Source of the DNA: Planctomycetota bacterium
GTDB taxonomy: Bacteria > Planctomycetota > UBA1135 > JADKAF01
NCBI GenBank assembly: GCA_016793245.1
Contig: JAEUHW010000275.1
Span: forward strand, 1-53,992
DNA length: 53,992 bases
Reading direction: 5' to 3'
Shown: positions 39,337 to 46,502 of the stretch, piece by piece
Layout of the letters: every line of letters starts with the position of its first letter
How positions within the stretch are numbered: the stretch's first letter is position 1
Notes under the pieces: model-generated
The model's database searches: none
Seen by the model: the letters and a program-made list of their open reading frames with translations, nothing else
What the model was told of the DNA's origin: nothing
Translations under genes and position numbers: made by a program

Positions 39337-41541
39337 ATGAAGATCCGCCCCGGTACCTGCTCGTCTTGCCAGGCGAGCTACCGCATGCCCGCCGATTTCC
39401 CGGCGACGAAGGCCCGCTGCCGCGCTTGCGGCGGCACCGTGGAAGTCTCAGCGCAAGTCGTGGAGCTCGATGCTCCGCCAACGCCGATGGCGGCGACACC
39501 GCCGGCTCCGACCGCGCCGCCCGCCGCGAGCGCTCCGTCGGCGCCTCCGGTCGCTCCCGCGCCGGTCGTCGCCCCGCCCGTCGTCGCCCCTGCTGCCGTA
39601 GCCCCCGCCGCACCGCCCGCCGCATCTCCCGCGCCGGCGGCAGCGCCCGCGCCCGTCGCGGTGCCCGCACCCCTTCCCGTGCCGCCGCCCGCTCCGGCAG
39701 CACCGGCCGCGAGCGCCCCGAGCGCACCCGTCGTGGCTCCCGTCTCCCGAGCGCGCTCGAGGAAGCCCGAGCCCGAGGCGCCCGCGAAGCGCGGCCTCTT
39801 CGGTTTCGGGGCGCAGAAGCCCGCCCCGACTCCGCGGCGCGAGAAGGAAGAAGCGCAGAGCTCCGCCCCGGCTCCGAAAGAATCGAAGCCCGCGGCGAAG
39901 AGCGCGGAGAGCCCCGCGGTTCCGCCGGCGAAGCTCACGCCGAAGGTCGAGCCCAAGGCGGCGCCCAGCGCCAGCGCCCCGAAGCCCGTCGCGAAGTCGG
40001 AGGCACCTCCCGCCAAGAAGGTCGAGGCGAAGCCCACTCCCGAGTCGAAGGCGAAGCCGGCTCCCGCGCCTGCCCCGACGGTGAAACCCGCGGCGAAGGT
40101 CGAGTCGAAGCCGCTCCCCGCCACTGCACCTGCCGCGAAGAAGAGCGAGCCGGAGAAGCCCGCCGCGAAGAAGGACGCGGCCGCACCGGCGTCCGCGCTG
40201 GAAGCCATCTTGGCGAAGAAGCGCGCCGAAGGAGCGGCTCCCAGCGCTCCGGCAGAGAAGCCCTCGAGTGAGAAGAAGTCCGCGGTTCCTGCCGCGGCGC
40301 CGGGGGAAGCGGCCTCGACGCTGGAGAAGATCCTGGCGAAGAAGCGCGCCGAAGCCGACGCACCCGCCGCGGCGAAGATCGAGTCGAAGCCTGCAGCCAT
40401 ATCGAAGCCCGAGAACACGAAGCCGCAGATGACGAAGCCGGACGCCAAGCCCGCCGCGGCCGAGAAGAGCGGCTCCACCCTGGAGAAGATCCTCGCGCGG
40501 AAGCGCGCCGAGGGCGGCGAGCCCGAAGAGCTCCGCGCCGAGGAGGCCGCGCCGACCCGCAAGGCCGTGGTGAAGGCCGCGGCTCCGAGCGCTGCGGCGA
40601 AGCCGACGAGCGCTTCGAAGGCGCCCGCGAAGCCGGCCACCAAAACCGCGGAGCCGAGCCGCTCGCGGAAGAGCCGCGGCTCCGAGGACGACGACGACGA
40701 CGAACGCGGCGATCGCCGCCGCGGCGCAGCGAAGAAGTCCTCGAACGGACTCCTCTTCGCGACGGTCGGCGCGGTCGTCCTGGCCGGCGGAGCCATCGGC
40801 GCGATCTTCGCGCTGGGCGACAAGGAAGAGCCGAAGACGCCGCCGCCGCCGGTGGTGGCCGCCGTGGAAGAGAGCTCGAAACCGGCACCGGTCGCCGAGA
40901 GCGCGCCGGTCGAGGCACCGGCCAATGAAACCGGCGCCGCGAAGGAAGCCGCCGCGAAGATCGAAGAAGCGCCGAAGGAGCCGGAGAAGCCGACCGCGAA
41001 GCGCAAGTTCGACGTCGCGACGCGCGATGCGCTGAAGGACGTGGACGCGCCGAAGCCGAGCAGCGCCCTCGAGGAGATCCTCGCGGTGCTCGACGAGGGG
41101 ATCCTGCCGGGATCGCGTCGCGCGGAAGCTGCTCAGGTCTTCGCTGCCGAGCCGCGCGCCGCTTTCGGCGCGCTCCACAATCGCCTGGTCAAGCTCACGC
41201 GCGAGAAGTTCACCGCGCAGGTTTCGGTCGAGGGGCGCTCCGAGATCGAGGCGGCCGCGGAGACCTTCTACCGCTTCAGCGAGCAGCTCCTCGGCGTGAG
41301 CGGCTACCGCTTCACCGAGCAGGAAGAGAAGCGGATGGGCTCGATTCGCACCGCCGTGGCGGGCTACGACCCCGAGACGGAAGCGGTGAAGATCCTCGAC
41401 GAGTTGGTTCGCCTGCAGAACGCCTGCATGGCGCAGCTCGCGCGCTGGGGCGAGCTCTGGAGCGAGAAGAAGCTCTCCACCAAGGAAGGCTGGAACGACT
41501 TCATCGACGCCAACGGCCGCGGCGCACGCGACGAATCGTAG
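39337..41541 (+). CDS. MJ0042-type zinc-ribbon membrane protein with repeated LEKILAKKRAE motif
   Basis: 734 residues. The N-terminus is a zinc ribbon (C8, C11, C28, C31; KIRPGTCSSCQASYRMPADF), of the MJ0042 type. A 440-residue linker rich in Ala, Pro and Lys follows. Three copies of a helical motif S-x-LEKILAKKRAE-type occur before the membrane span (about residues 286, 327, 380). The span is about 472-493 (LLFATVGAVVLAGGAIGAIFAL), and a fourth, variant copy (SALEEILAVLDEG, 576) lies beyond it, before a helical C-terminal region. ATG at 39337 is used because the ribbon starts directly after it. The function is unknown; a scaffold or docking protein is a possibility. Confidence 0.8.
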   Translation: MKIRPGTCSSCQASYRMPADFPATKARCRACGGTVEVSAQVVELDAPPTPMAATPPAPTAPPAASAPSAPPVAPAPVVAPPVVAPAAVAPAAPPAASPAPAAAPAPVAVPAPLPVPPPAPAAPAASAPSAPVVAPVSRARSRKPEPEAPAKRGLFGFGAQKPAPTPRREKEEAQSSAPAPKESKPAAKSAESPAVPPAKLTPKVEPKAAPSASAPKPVAKSEAPPAKKVEAKPTPESKAKPAPAPAPTVKPAAKVESKPLPATAPAAKKSEPEKPAAKKDAAAPASALEAILAKKRAEGAAPSAPAEKPSSEKKSAVPAAAPGEAASTLEKILAKKRAEADAPAAAKIESKPAAISKPENTKPQMTKPDAKPAAAEKSGSTLEKILARKRAEGGEPEELRAEEAAPTRKAVVKAAAPSAAAKPTSASKAPAKPATKTAEPSRSRKSRGSEDDDDDERGDRRRGAAKKSSNGLLFATVGAVVLAGGAIGAIFALGDKEEPKTPPPPVVAAVEESSKPAPVAESAPVEAPANETGAAKEAAAKIEEAPKEPEKPTAKRKFDVATRDALKDVDAPKPSSALEEILAVLDEGILPGSRRAEAAQVFAAEPRAAFGALHNRLVKLTREKFTAQVSVEGRSEIEAAAETFYRFSEQLLGVSGYRFTEQEEKRMGSIRTAVAGYDPETEAVKILDELVRLQNACMAQLARWGELWSEKKLSTKEGWNDFIDANGRGARDES

Positions 41542-41589
41542 TCGCGCCGGACCATGGCTTCCGCTGGCAGGGATTCCCCGCCGGCGCGA
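41542..41589. terminator. inverted repeat between convergent genes
   Basis: TCGCGCCGG (41542-41550) pairs with CCGGCGCGA (41581-41589) in the 52-base gap between the zinc-ribbon gene (plus) and ggt (minus). It is probably a bidirectional terminator. Confidence 0.55.
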
Positions 41590-41593
41590 AACC

Positions 41594-43327
41594 TCAATAG
41601 CCGCTGGCGAAGCCCATCCGACGCAAGTCGCCGAAGCCCTCGAGGCGTCCATCGGCGTGACGCAGGATCGCCTGCACCGAGCAGAACTCCGACTGCTCGT
41701 GCAGGCGATGTCCTTTCTGCTCCAACGCGCGGCGCACTTCGGGAGCGAATCCGTAGCCGTGGCGCTCGACCTCGAGTCGGTTGGGACGCCATTGGTGATG
41801 CACGCGCGGCGCATCGATCGCGGACGAGAGATCGAGCTCGAAGTCGATCACGTTGACCACGACTTGCAGCACGCTGGTGATGATGCGGCCGCCGCCCGGC
41901 GTACCGACGACGAGGCGCACAGCGCCATCCCGCACCACGATCGTCGGCGTCATCGACGAGAGCATGCGCTTCCGCGGCGCGATCGCGTTCGCCTCCGCGC
42001 CGAGCAGGCCGTAGGCATTGGGTTGCCCCGGTGCCGCCGCGAAGTCGTCCATCTCGTTGTTGAGCAGGAACCCGGCACCCGCGACGACGACCTTGGCGCC
42101 GTAGCCCGTGTTGATCGTGGTGGTCAAGCTCACGGCGCTGCCGTCGGGCGCGAGCACGGAGAGATGCGTCGTCTGCGGTGACTCCTGGCGCGGTGGAACT
42201 CCGGCGCCGGCGACCGTCGTCGCGCGCGTGGGATCGATCTGCAGCGCGATCTCGTTCACGCGCTCCGGGGAGAAGAGCCACGCGGTCGGCACGGCATGGA
42301 AGTCGGGATCGCCGAGATGCACGGCGCGATCGGCGTACGCGCGGCTCATGGCCTCGGCGAGCAGATGCAGATGGCGCGCCGAGCCCGCACCCGCATCGCG
42401 CAGGTCGAACTTCTCGAGCACGCCGAGCATCTGCAGCAGCAGCGGCCCGCCGGAGGACGGCGGCGGCATCGACCAGATCTCGTGGCCTCGATAGCGCCGC
42501 ATCAGCGGCTCGCGCCAGACCGCTCGATAGTCCTCGAGATCGCTCGCGCTGATGAGACCTCCGCCGCGCTCCATCTCGGCGACGATCGCGGCGGCGACCG
42601 GACCGCGGTAGAAGCCGTCGCGCCCGTGCGCGGCGATCGCCTCCAAGGTTCGCGCGAGCTCGGGTTGGCGGAGGAGGTCGCCCGGAGCGAGCGGTCGCCC
42701 TTCGGGCAGGAAGAGCGCCGCCGAAGCCGGATAGAGCGCGAAGACGCGCGCGAGCTCGGCGCACTCCTCGGCGAGGAGCGAATCCACGGCGAAGCCCTCG
42801 CGCGCGAGGCGCAGCGCCGGCGCCACGACTTCCTTCCACGGGCGTCGACCGAGGCGCGCATGGGCTTCGCAGAGACCCGCGACGGAGCCCGGGACTCCGG
42901 CCGCGAGATGCCCGCGCGTCGCACGGACTCGATCGACCTCGCCGTCGGCGCCGAGGAACATGTCGCGCGTCGCGCGTTCCGGCGCGGTCTCGCGGAAGTC
43001 GAGCGCAGCCGTCGCGCCGTCGGCGGCGCGATGCAGCAGGAAGCCGCCGCCGCCCAAGTTCCCCGCCACGGGATAGACCACGGCGAGCGCGAGCGCGGTC
43101 GCGCAGGCGCCATCGATCGCGTTGCCGCCGGCGCGCAAGAGCTCCAAGCCCGCGCGGGTCGCGAGCGGATGCTCGGAGACGACCATCGCTTGCGCGCCGC
43201 GCGCCGCGCGGCGTTGCACTTGATCGTCGGGTGCCGCCGCAGTGAACGACGCAGCGCCGCACCAGAGCGCGGCGACGAGTGCGAGCGAACGGCCCGTGCG
43301 TCTTGCCGCGCTCTGCCCTCCGCTCAC
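41594..43327 (-). CDS. ggt: gamma-glutamyltransferase / glutathione hydrolase
   Basis: Periplasmic N-terminal nucleophile enzyme that cleaves gamma-glutamyl bonds and self-processes. It is 577 residues. A signal peptide (LALVAALWCGAASFTAA) precedes MVVSEHPLATRAGLELLRAGGNAIDGACATALALAV, the typical first domain, with the Arg-containing FRETAPERA. The processing/catalytic Thr is in PQTTHLSVLAPDGSAVSLTTTINTGYGA (near 386), and GTPGGGRIITSVLQVVVN follows in the small subunit. GTG at 43327 overlaps the NIL-gene stop (GTGA). It is the last gene of a three-gene operon with the NIL protein and a membrane protein. Confidence 0.93.
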   Translation of the reverse strand: MSGGQSAARRTGRSLALVAALWCGAASFTAAAPDDQVQRRAARGAQAMVVSEHPLATRAGLELLRAGGNAIDGACATALALAVVYPVAGNLGGGGFLLHRAADGATAALDFRETAPERATRDMFLGADGEVDRVRATRGHLAAGVPGSVAGLCEAHARLGRRPWKEVVAPALRLAREGFAVDSLLAEECAELARVFALYPASAALFLPEGRPLAPGDLLRQPELARTLEAIAAHGRDGFYRGPVAAAIVAEMERGGGLISASDLEDYRAVWREPLMRRYRGHEIWSMPPPSSGGPLLLQMLGVLEKFDLRDAGAGSARHLHLLAEAMSRAYADRAVHLGDPDFHAVPTAWLFSPERVNEIALQIDPTRATTVAGAGVPPRQESPQTTHLSVLAPDGSAVSLTTTINTGYGAKVVVAGAGFLLNNEMDDFAAAPGQPNAYGLLGAEANAIAPRKRMLSSMTPTIVVRDGAVRLVVGTPGGGRIITSVLQVVVNVIDFELDLSSAIDAPRVHHQWRPNRLEVERHGYGFAPEVRRALEQKGHRLHEQSEFCSVQAILRHADGRLEGFGDLRRMGFASGY

Positions 43328-43566
43328 GCGCCTTCCTCCGCGCCGTCGAGCACCTCGACGTTCGCGCCCTTCTCGCGCAGCCACGTCACGGCGGCGTCGA
43401 GGTCCTGTGGATTCCCTTCGAGCTCGAGGACCATCACCGCCAGCTCCGCATCGACCTCGGCCTTGCGGATGTTGGGGACGACGGAGAAGTTGCGGCCCAG
43501 ATTGTAGAGCAAGGGCTCCTTGATCAGGCGCTGCGGGAACGAGCAGTGCAGACGACGTCGAGTCAT
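43324..43566 (-). CDS. stand-alone NIL-domain protein
   Basis: 80 residues. FPQRLIKEPLLYNLGRNFSVVPNIRKAEVDAELAVMVLELEG and the alternating strand-helix pattern match the NIL domain, known from the C-terminus of methionine ABC importers (MetN) and some ferredoxins, where it binds methionine or another small ligand. No ATPase domain is attached. ATG at 43566 overlaps the upstream membrane protein stop (ATGA), and its stop overlaps the ggt start. The tight overlaps suggest a regulator or ligand-binding partner for the neighbours, perhaps sulfur amino acid or glutathione metabolism (inference). Confidence 0.82.
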   Translation of the reverse strand: MTRRRLHCSFPQRLIKEPLLYNLGRNFSVVPNIRKAEVDAELAVMVLELEGNPQDLDAAVTWLREKGANVEVLDGAEEGA

Positions 43567-44273
43567 GGGGTCTCTGTGGGGAAAAGGCGACGTGCGCGCC
43601 ACGCGTCGCGCGTGAAGCGCACCGCGGCGCCCGACGCGGCCACGCCCCAGAGGAACGCGGCGTAGGAAGCGCTGCTCGGGTAGCGATAGGCGTGGCGCGC
43701 GCCGATCTCCGCGCGGTCGTAGAGCGCGGGATCGCGAAAGCCGTCGAGGCCTCCCGCGGCATCGCAGGCGGCCGCGAACGGATGCACGCTCGCGATCCAG
43801 GCGGCGACCTCGGCTTCACGCGCCCAGTCGAGCTGCGCGCCGAGGAACGACGGCAGGAAGAAGGGCGAGCTCACGAGGGCCGACCAGAGCAGGAGGAACC
43901 CCGCGACGACCGCGGAGCGCCGCACGCCGAACGCGCCGGCGAGCTCGACGAGGCCCAAGGGCAGCGCCGCGAGCCCGACGCCGAGAAAGGTGAGGGATCC
44001 TAGGTGCGCCTCCGGGGGATTGCCACTCGAAAAGCCCCCCCAGCAAGTCGCCGCTACGGCGAGCGGAAGCGAGGCCGCGCCGAGCGCGATCGCTCTCGCG
44101 CGCCAGCTGTCCGCGGCGCTCGCCGCGAGGGCCACGAGCGGCAAGATCGCGACGAGCGCGAAGAGCGCCGCCGCGAGGGAAGCGCGCTCGAGGTGCAGAC
44201 CGAAGAGCAGCAGCGCCGCGAGCACGCACGGCGAAAAGCGGAGCAGCATCTCGGCGACCTCGACGCGCGCCAT
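43563..44273 (-). CDS. polytopic membrane protein, unknown
   Basis: 236 residues with about five or six membrane segments (LAALLLFGLHL, LAAALFALVAILPLVALA, AIALGAASLPLAVAATCW, FLGVGLAALPLGLVELAGAF, VVAGFLLLWSALVSSPFF, and one near AYAAFLWGVAASG). No conserved family motif was recognised. ATG at 44273 is preferred: the open frame continues upstream, but across the tRNA-Cys gene on the other strand, so that part is not coding. It is first in the operon with the NIL protein and ggt. It could be an envelope or transport protein. Confidence 0.75.
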   Translation of the reverse strand: MARVEVAEMLLRFSPCVLAALLLFGLHLERASLAAALFALVAILPLVALAASAADSWRARAIALGAASLPLAVAATCWGGFSSGNPPEAHLGSLTFLGVGLAALPLGLVELAGAFGVRRSAVVAGFLLLWSALVSSPFFLPSFLGAQLDWAREAEVAAWIASVHPFAAACDAAGGLDGFRDPALYDRAEIGARHAYRYPSSASYAAFLWGVAASGAAVRFTRDAWRARRLFPTETP

Positions 44274-44300
44274 TGACGCAGGGAGTCGCGATGGTAACCT
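44273..44300 (+). promoter_or_regulatory. probable promoter of tRNA-Cys
   Basis: TTGACG (44273-44278), a 16-base spacer and TAACCT (44295-44300) on the plus strand, about 50 bases before tRNA-Cys. Its first base overlaps the start codon region of the divergent membrane protein gene. Confidence 0.5.
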
Positions 44301-44350
44301 GCGCGCCCTTCGCGCGCGAAGCGACCTCGGTTGCCTCGAACGCGAGGATC

Positions 44351-44422
44351 GGTGGCATAGCCAAGCGGTAAGGCGACGGATTGCAAATCCGTTATTCCCC
44401 GGTTCGATCCCGGGTGCCACCT
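44351..44422 (+). tRNA. tRNA-Cys (anticodon GCA)
   Basis: A 72-nt cloverleaf: acceptor stem GGTGGCA/TGCCACC, anticodon stem ACGGA/TCCGT with loop TTGCAAA (anticodon GCA), T arm CCCGG-TTCGATC-CCGGG, and discriminator T as usual for tRNA-Cys. The CCA end is not encoded. Confidence 0.97.
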
Positions 44423-44430
44423 TCTTTTCT

Positions 44431-44642
44431 GGTTCAACGGCTGACGCCGTTGAGACGCGTGTTTGCTGGTTCAACGGCTCACGCCGTTGAGACGCGTGTG
44501 CTGGTTCAACAGCTGACGCCGTTGAGACGCGTGTTTGCTGGTTCAACAGCTGACGCCGTTGAGACGCGTGTGCTGGTTCAGCGGCTCACGCCGCTGAGAC
44601 GCGTGTGTCGGTTCAACGGCTGACGCCGTTGAGACGCGCAAG
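44431..44642 (+). repeat. array of six TGAC-loop hairpin repeats
   Basis: Six units start at 44431, 44468, 44503, 44540, 44575 and 44610, of alternating 37 and 35 bp, differing in TGTTTGCT versus TGTGCT linkers. The core is GGTT-CAACGGC-TGAC-GCCGTTG-AGACGCG. One unit reads CAGCGGC-TCAC-GCCGCTG, with the same A-to-G and T-to-C change on both stem sides. The array starts nine bases after tRNA-Cys and is followed by terminator hairpins. No recognisable gene is present in it. Confidence 0.93.
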
Positions 44643-44685
44643 CCCGCACAAGCTCGTGAGGGCTTGTTTCGTTTCCGCGCGAAAC
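44639..44685. terminator. stem-loops after the repeat array
   Basis: CAAGCCC (44639-44645) pairs with GGGCTTG (44660-44666), followed by TTTCGTTT, a fair intrinsic terminator for plus-strand transcripts of tRNA-Cys and the array. GTTTC-CGCGC-GAAAC at 44671-44685 is a second stem that could serve the convergent carboxypeptidase gene. Confidence 0.6.
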
Positions 44686-44712
44686 CGATGCGGGAGCGAT
44701 CGGCTCCGCCGC

Positions 44713-45756
44713 TCAGCGCTCGCTCGCGGAGGTCGCGGCGCGCCCCTCGAGCTCGTGCGCGAGCTCGAGCAGAAGCGCGGCATGCGAGCGCGCGAGCTCT
44801 TCGAGCTCGCCGTCCTGCAGGAAAGCGCGCGTGCGGTGGGCCGAGCGCTCTTCGAGCGGAGCATCGGGTGCGTGAGCGCCCTCGATCTCGAGCGTGAACG
44901 CGATCGTGCCGCGCGCGGCGAAGAACCAGTCCATCGTCGTGCCGCGCGCGTGACTGGGCACGGCGAGACGCGGGAGCCGGAAGCGCTCCTCGTAGCGCGC
45001 CGCGAGCTCGTCGTAGCGAGCGCGCACTTCGCGGGACATCGGCAGCGGCGGCTGCAGGAACCCGCTCACCGACGTGTGGAAGCTCACCGCGAGCGAGATC
45101 TCCGGATGCGCACGCCAGAAGCTCATCACCGCGGCGCTCTCCGGCTGAGCTTCCTCGACCTCGCGGGCCTTGGCCGCGCTCCAGCGCGCCGGGAAGTCGC
45201 GGTTCAGGTCCACGCCGCCGTCAGCGGCGCCGTTCGTGCGGCCGGGCCGTGGAGGCATCGCGAGCGCGCGCGCGCGGCCATCGGGATTGAGCACCGGCGC
45301 CAAGTAGAGCGCGGTGCCGCGCAAGAATCGCGGCGTCTCTCCACGCGCGCAGCGGCGGCGCAGCTCTTCCGCGACGCCGAGCACGACCTCCGCGCTCTCG
45401 AGCTCCCCGCCGTGGATCGCGCCGTCGATCCACAGCGCCGCGGAGGCGGACTCCGCGCGTGCCGCGAAGTCGCGCACTTCGAGGAAGGGCATCGCCCGCC
45501 CCTCCGCGCTGCGCCCGAGCGCGCTCGCGCGGAACCAGCGCGGATGGCTCGACTCCAGAGTGGCGAAGAAGCGCGCGATCTCCTCCGTCGAGTGATAGCG
45601 ATCGAAGCGCAGGCGGGGCTCTTCGAGCGCCGCCGAAACGTAGCGCGCGTGCACGGGCTCTGCGCGAACGACACGCGGCGCCGCACTCGAGATCGAATGC
45701 GACGCCGCGAGACCGAGCCAGCCGAGCGCGGCGCCGAGGAGAGCGAGGACTTGCAT
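44713..45756 (-). CDS. M14-family zinc carboxypeptidase
   Basis: 347 residues with a signal peptide-like N-terminus (LALLGAALGWLGLAASHS). Zinc ligands are in IHGGELES (H and E near 115-118) and SFHTS (near 226). The substrate Arg appears in GVDLNRDFP (near 187), and the catalytic Glu in FTLEIEG (near 288). The length and motif order fit metallocarboxypeptidases acting on peptides or peptidoglycan fragments in the periplasm; the exact substrate is unknown. ATG at 45756 has GAGGA about five bases upstream. It lies between the tRNA-Cys array and tRNA-Met. Confidence 0.9.
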   Translation of the reverse strand: MQVLALLGAALGWLGLAASHSISSAAPRVVRAEPVHARYVSAALEEPRLRFDRYHSTEEIARFFATLESSHPRWFRASALGRSAEGRAMPFLEVRDFAARAESASAALWIDGAIHGGELESAEVVLGVAEELRRRCARGETPRFLRGTALYLAPVLNPDGRARALAMPPRPGRTNGAADGGVDLNRDFPARWSAAKAREVEEAQPESAAVMSFWRAHPEISLAVSFHTSVSGFLQPPLPMSREVRARYDELAARYEERFRLPRLAVPSHARGTTMDWFFAARGTIAFTLEIEGAHAPDAPLEERSAHRTRAFLQDGELEELARSHAALLLELAHELEGRAATSASER

Positions 45757-45788
45757 CGCTTCCTCTACGCTTCGCGACGGGCTCGTGA

Positions 45789-45862
45789 TAGCGGGGACCG
45801 GGATCGAACCGGCGACAACAGGGTTATGAATCCTGTGCTCTAACCAACTGAGCTACCCCGCC
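45789..45862 (-). tRNA. tRNA-Met (anticodon CAU)
   Basis: A 74-nt cloverleaf starting GGCGGGG and pairing with CCCCGCT (one G-U). The D arm is GCTC...GAGC, the anticodon loop TTCATAA (CAU) on a stem with an A-C mismatch, the T arm GCCGG-TTCGATC-CCGGT, and the discriminator A. Elongator Met is more likely than initiator because the acceptor starts with a pair and the anticodon stem lacks three G-C pairs. A tRNA-Ile with modified CAU cannot be excluded. CCA is not encoded. Confidence 0.94.
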
Positions 45863-45875
45863 GAAGAGGGCCGAC

Positions 45876-45903
45876 AGGATACCGACCGGCGCGCGCCGAT
45901 CAA
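45876..45903 (-). promoter_or_regulatory. probable promoter of tRNA-Met
   Basis: On the minus strand TTGATC (45903-45898), a 16-base spacer and TATCCT (45881-45876), ending 13 bases from the tRNA 5' end. Four of six bases match in each box. Confidence 0.5.
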
Positions 45904-45956
45904 TGCCGGGGGCCCCAGAAAGCCCGCGCTTCGTAGCGCCGGCCGCGGGACGCGGC

Positions 45957-45985
45957 TTGAGGAACCCCGCCGCTCTGGTTCGAAT
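45957..45985 (+). promoter_or_regulatory. possible promoter of the small lipoprotein gene
   Basis: TTGAGG (45957-45962), a 17-base spacer and TCGAAT (45980-45985) on the plus strand, 23 bases before the start at 46009. The spacing is good and the hexamers are moderate. Confidence 0.4.
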
Positions 45986-46008
45986 GCTGCTTCTTCCCGG
46001 AGCCCTCC

Positions 46009-46386
46009 ATGCCCCGTCTCTCCCGCGCGACCGGCGCGTTCTGCCTCGCCGTGGCGCTCGCGAGCTGCCACCGCTCGCACTCCGTCTACGTCGCCGACCG
46101 CGTGTCCCCCGAGCGCATCCACGCCGGTGCGCGAAGCTACCTCGCGAAGGAGGGCTTCCGCGAGGAGAGCTGGAACGACGACGATCTCAGCGGCGAGTAC
46201 AGCTCCGAGAAGAGCGCCCGTCGCCTGCGCCTCTTGGTGCGCCCCCTCGGCGACGGCTGGAACCTCGACCTGCGCTGCTACGACGCCGACGGCGAGCTCG
46301 ACAAGCGCGAGACGGGGCGCCTCCGCGATCGCCTCTTGGAGTCGCTTCTCGCCGAAGGGCTGCCCGCGCGCGAAGGTCCGTTCTGA
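46009..46386 (+). CDS. small putative lipoprotein
   Basis: 125 residues with a lipoprotein signal: a basic N-terminus, hydrophobic AFCLAVALASC, and the lipobox Cys near residue 20 (LASC). The mature part is hydrophilic with alternating charged stretches (LSGEYSSEKSARRLRLLVRP, LDLRCYDADGELDKRETGRL) and one more cysteine. No family was recognised. ATG at 46009 has GGAG six bases upstream. It stands alone between tRNA-Met and the hydrolase. Confidence 0.78.
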   Translation: MPRLSRATGAFCLAVALASCHRSHSVYVADRVSPERIHAGARSYLAKEGFREESWNDDDLSGEYSSEKSARRLRLLVRPLGDGWNLDLRCYDADGELDKRETGRLRDRLLESLLAEGLPAREGPF

Positions 46387-46502
46387 CGGCGTAGCGCGAG
46401 CGAGAGTCGCTCGCGAAGGCCCGATCCTCAGCTGCGGTGCCGCGGGGCGCGGCGTCGCGAGGAATGCTCGAGGGATAGGAGCCGCGGCAACGGCACGGCC
46501 TC

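Noticed and set aside
39378..41006. Long Gly/Ala/Ser-rich frame on the minus strand opposite the zinc-ribbon gene
   Set aside because: It is the complementary shadow of the Ala/Pro/Lys-rich linker; the plus frame has the zinc ribbon and membrane span.
44274..44546. N-terminal extension of the membrane protein gene
   Set aside because: The open frame passes through the tRNA-Cys gene and the repeat array on the other strand, so it is a chance extension. The ATG at 44273 is preferred.
44431..44642. Integron attC array
   Set aside because: GTTCAAC fits one core half-site, but the other side (GTTGAGA) misses the last pyrimidine, units are only 35-37 bp, and no cassette genes or integrase lie beside them. 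The xerD-type recombinase is 11 kb away and has no integron insert.
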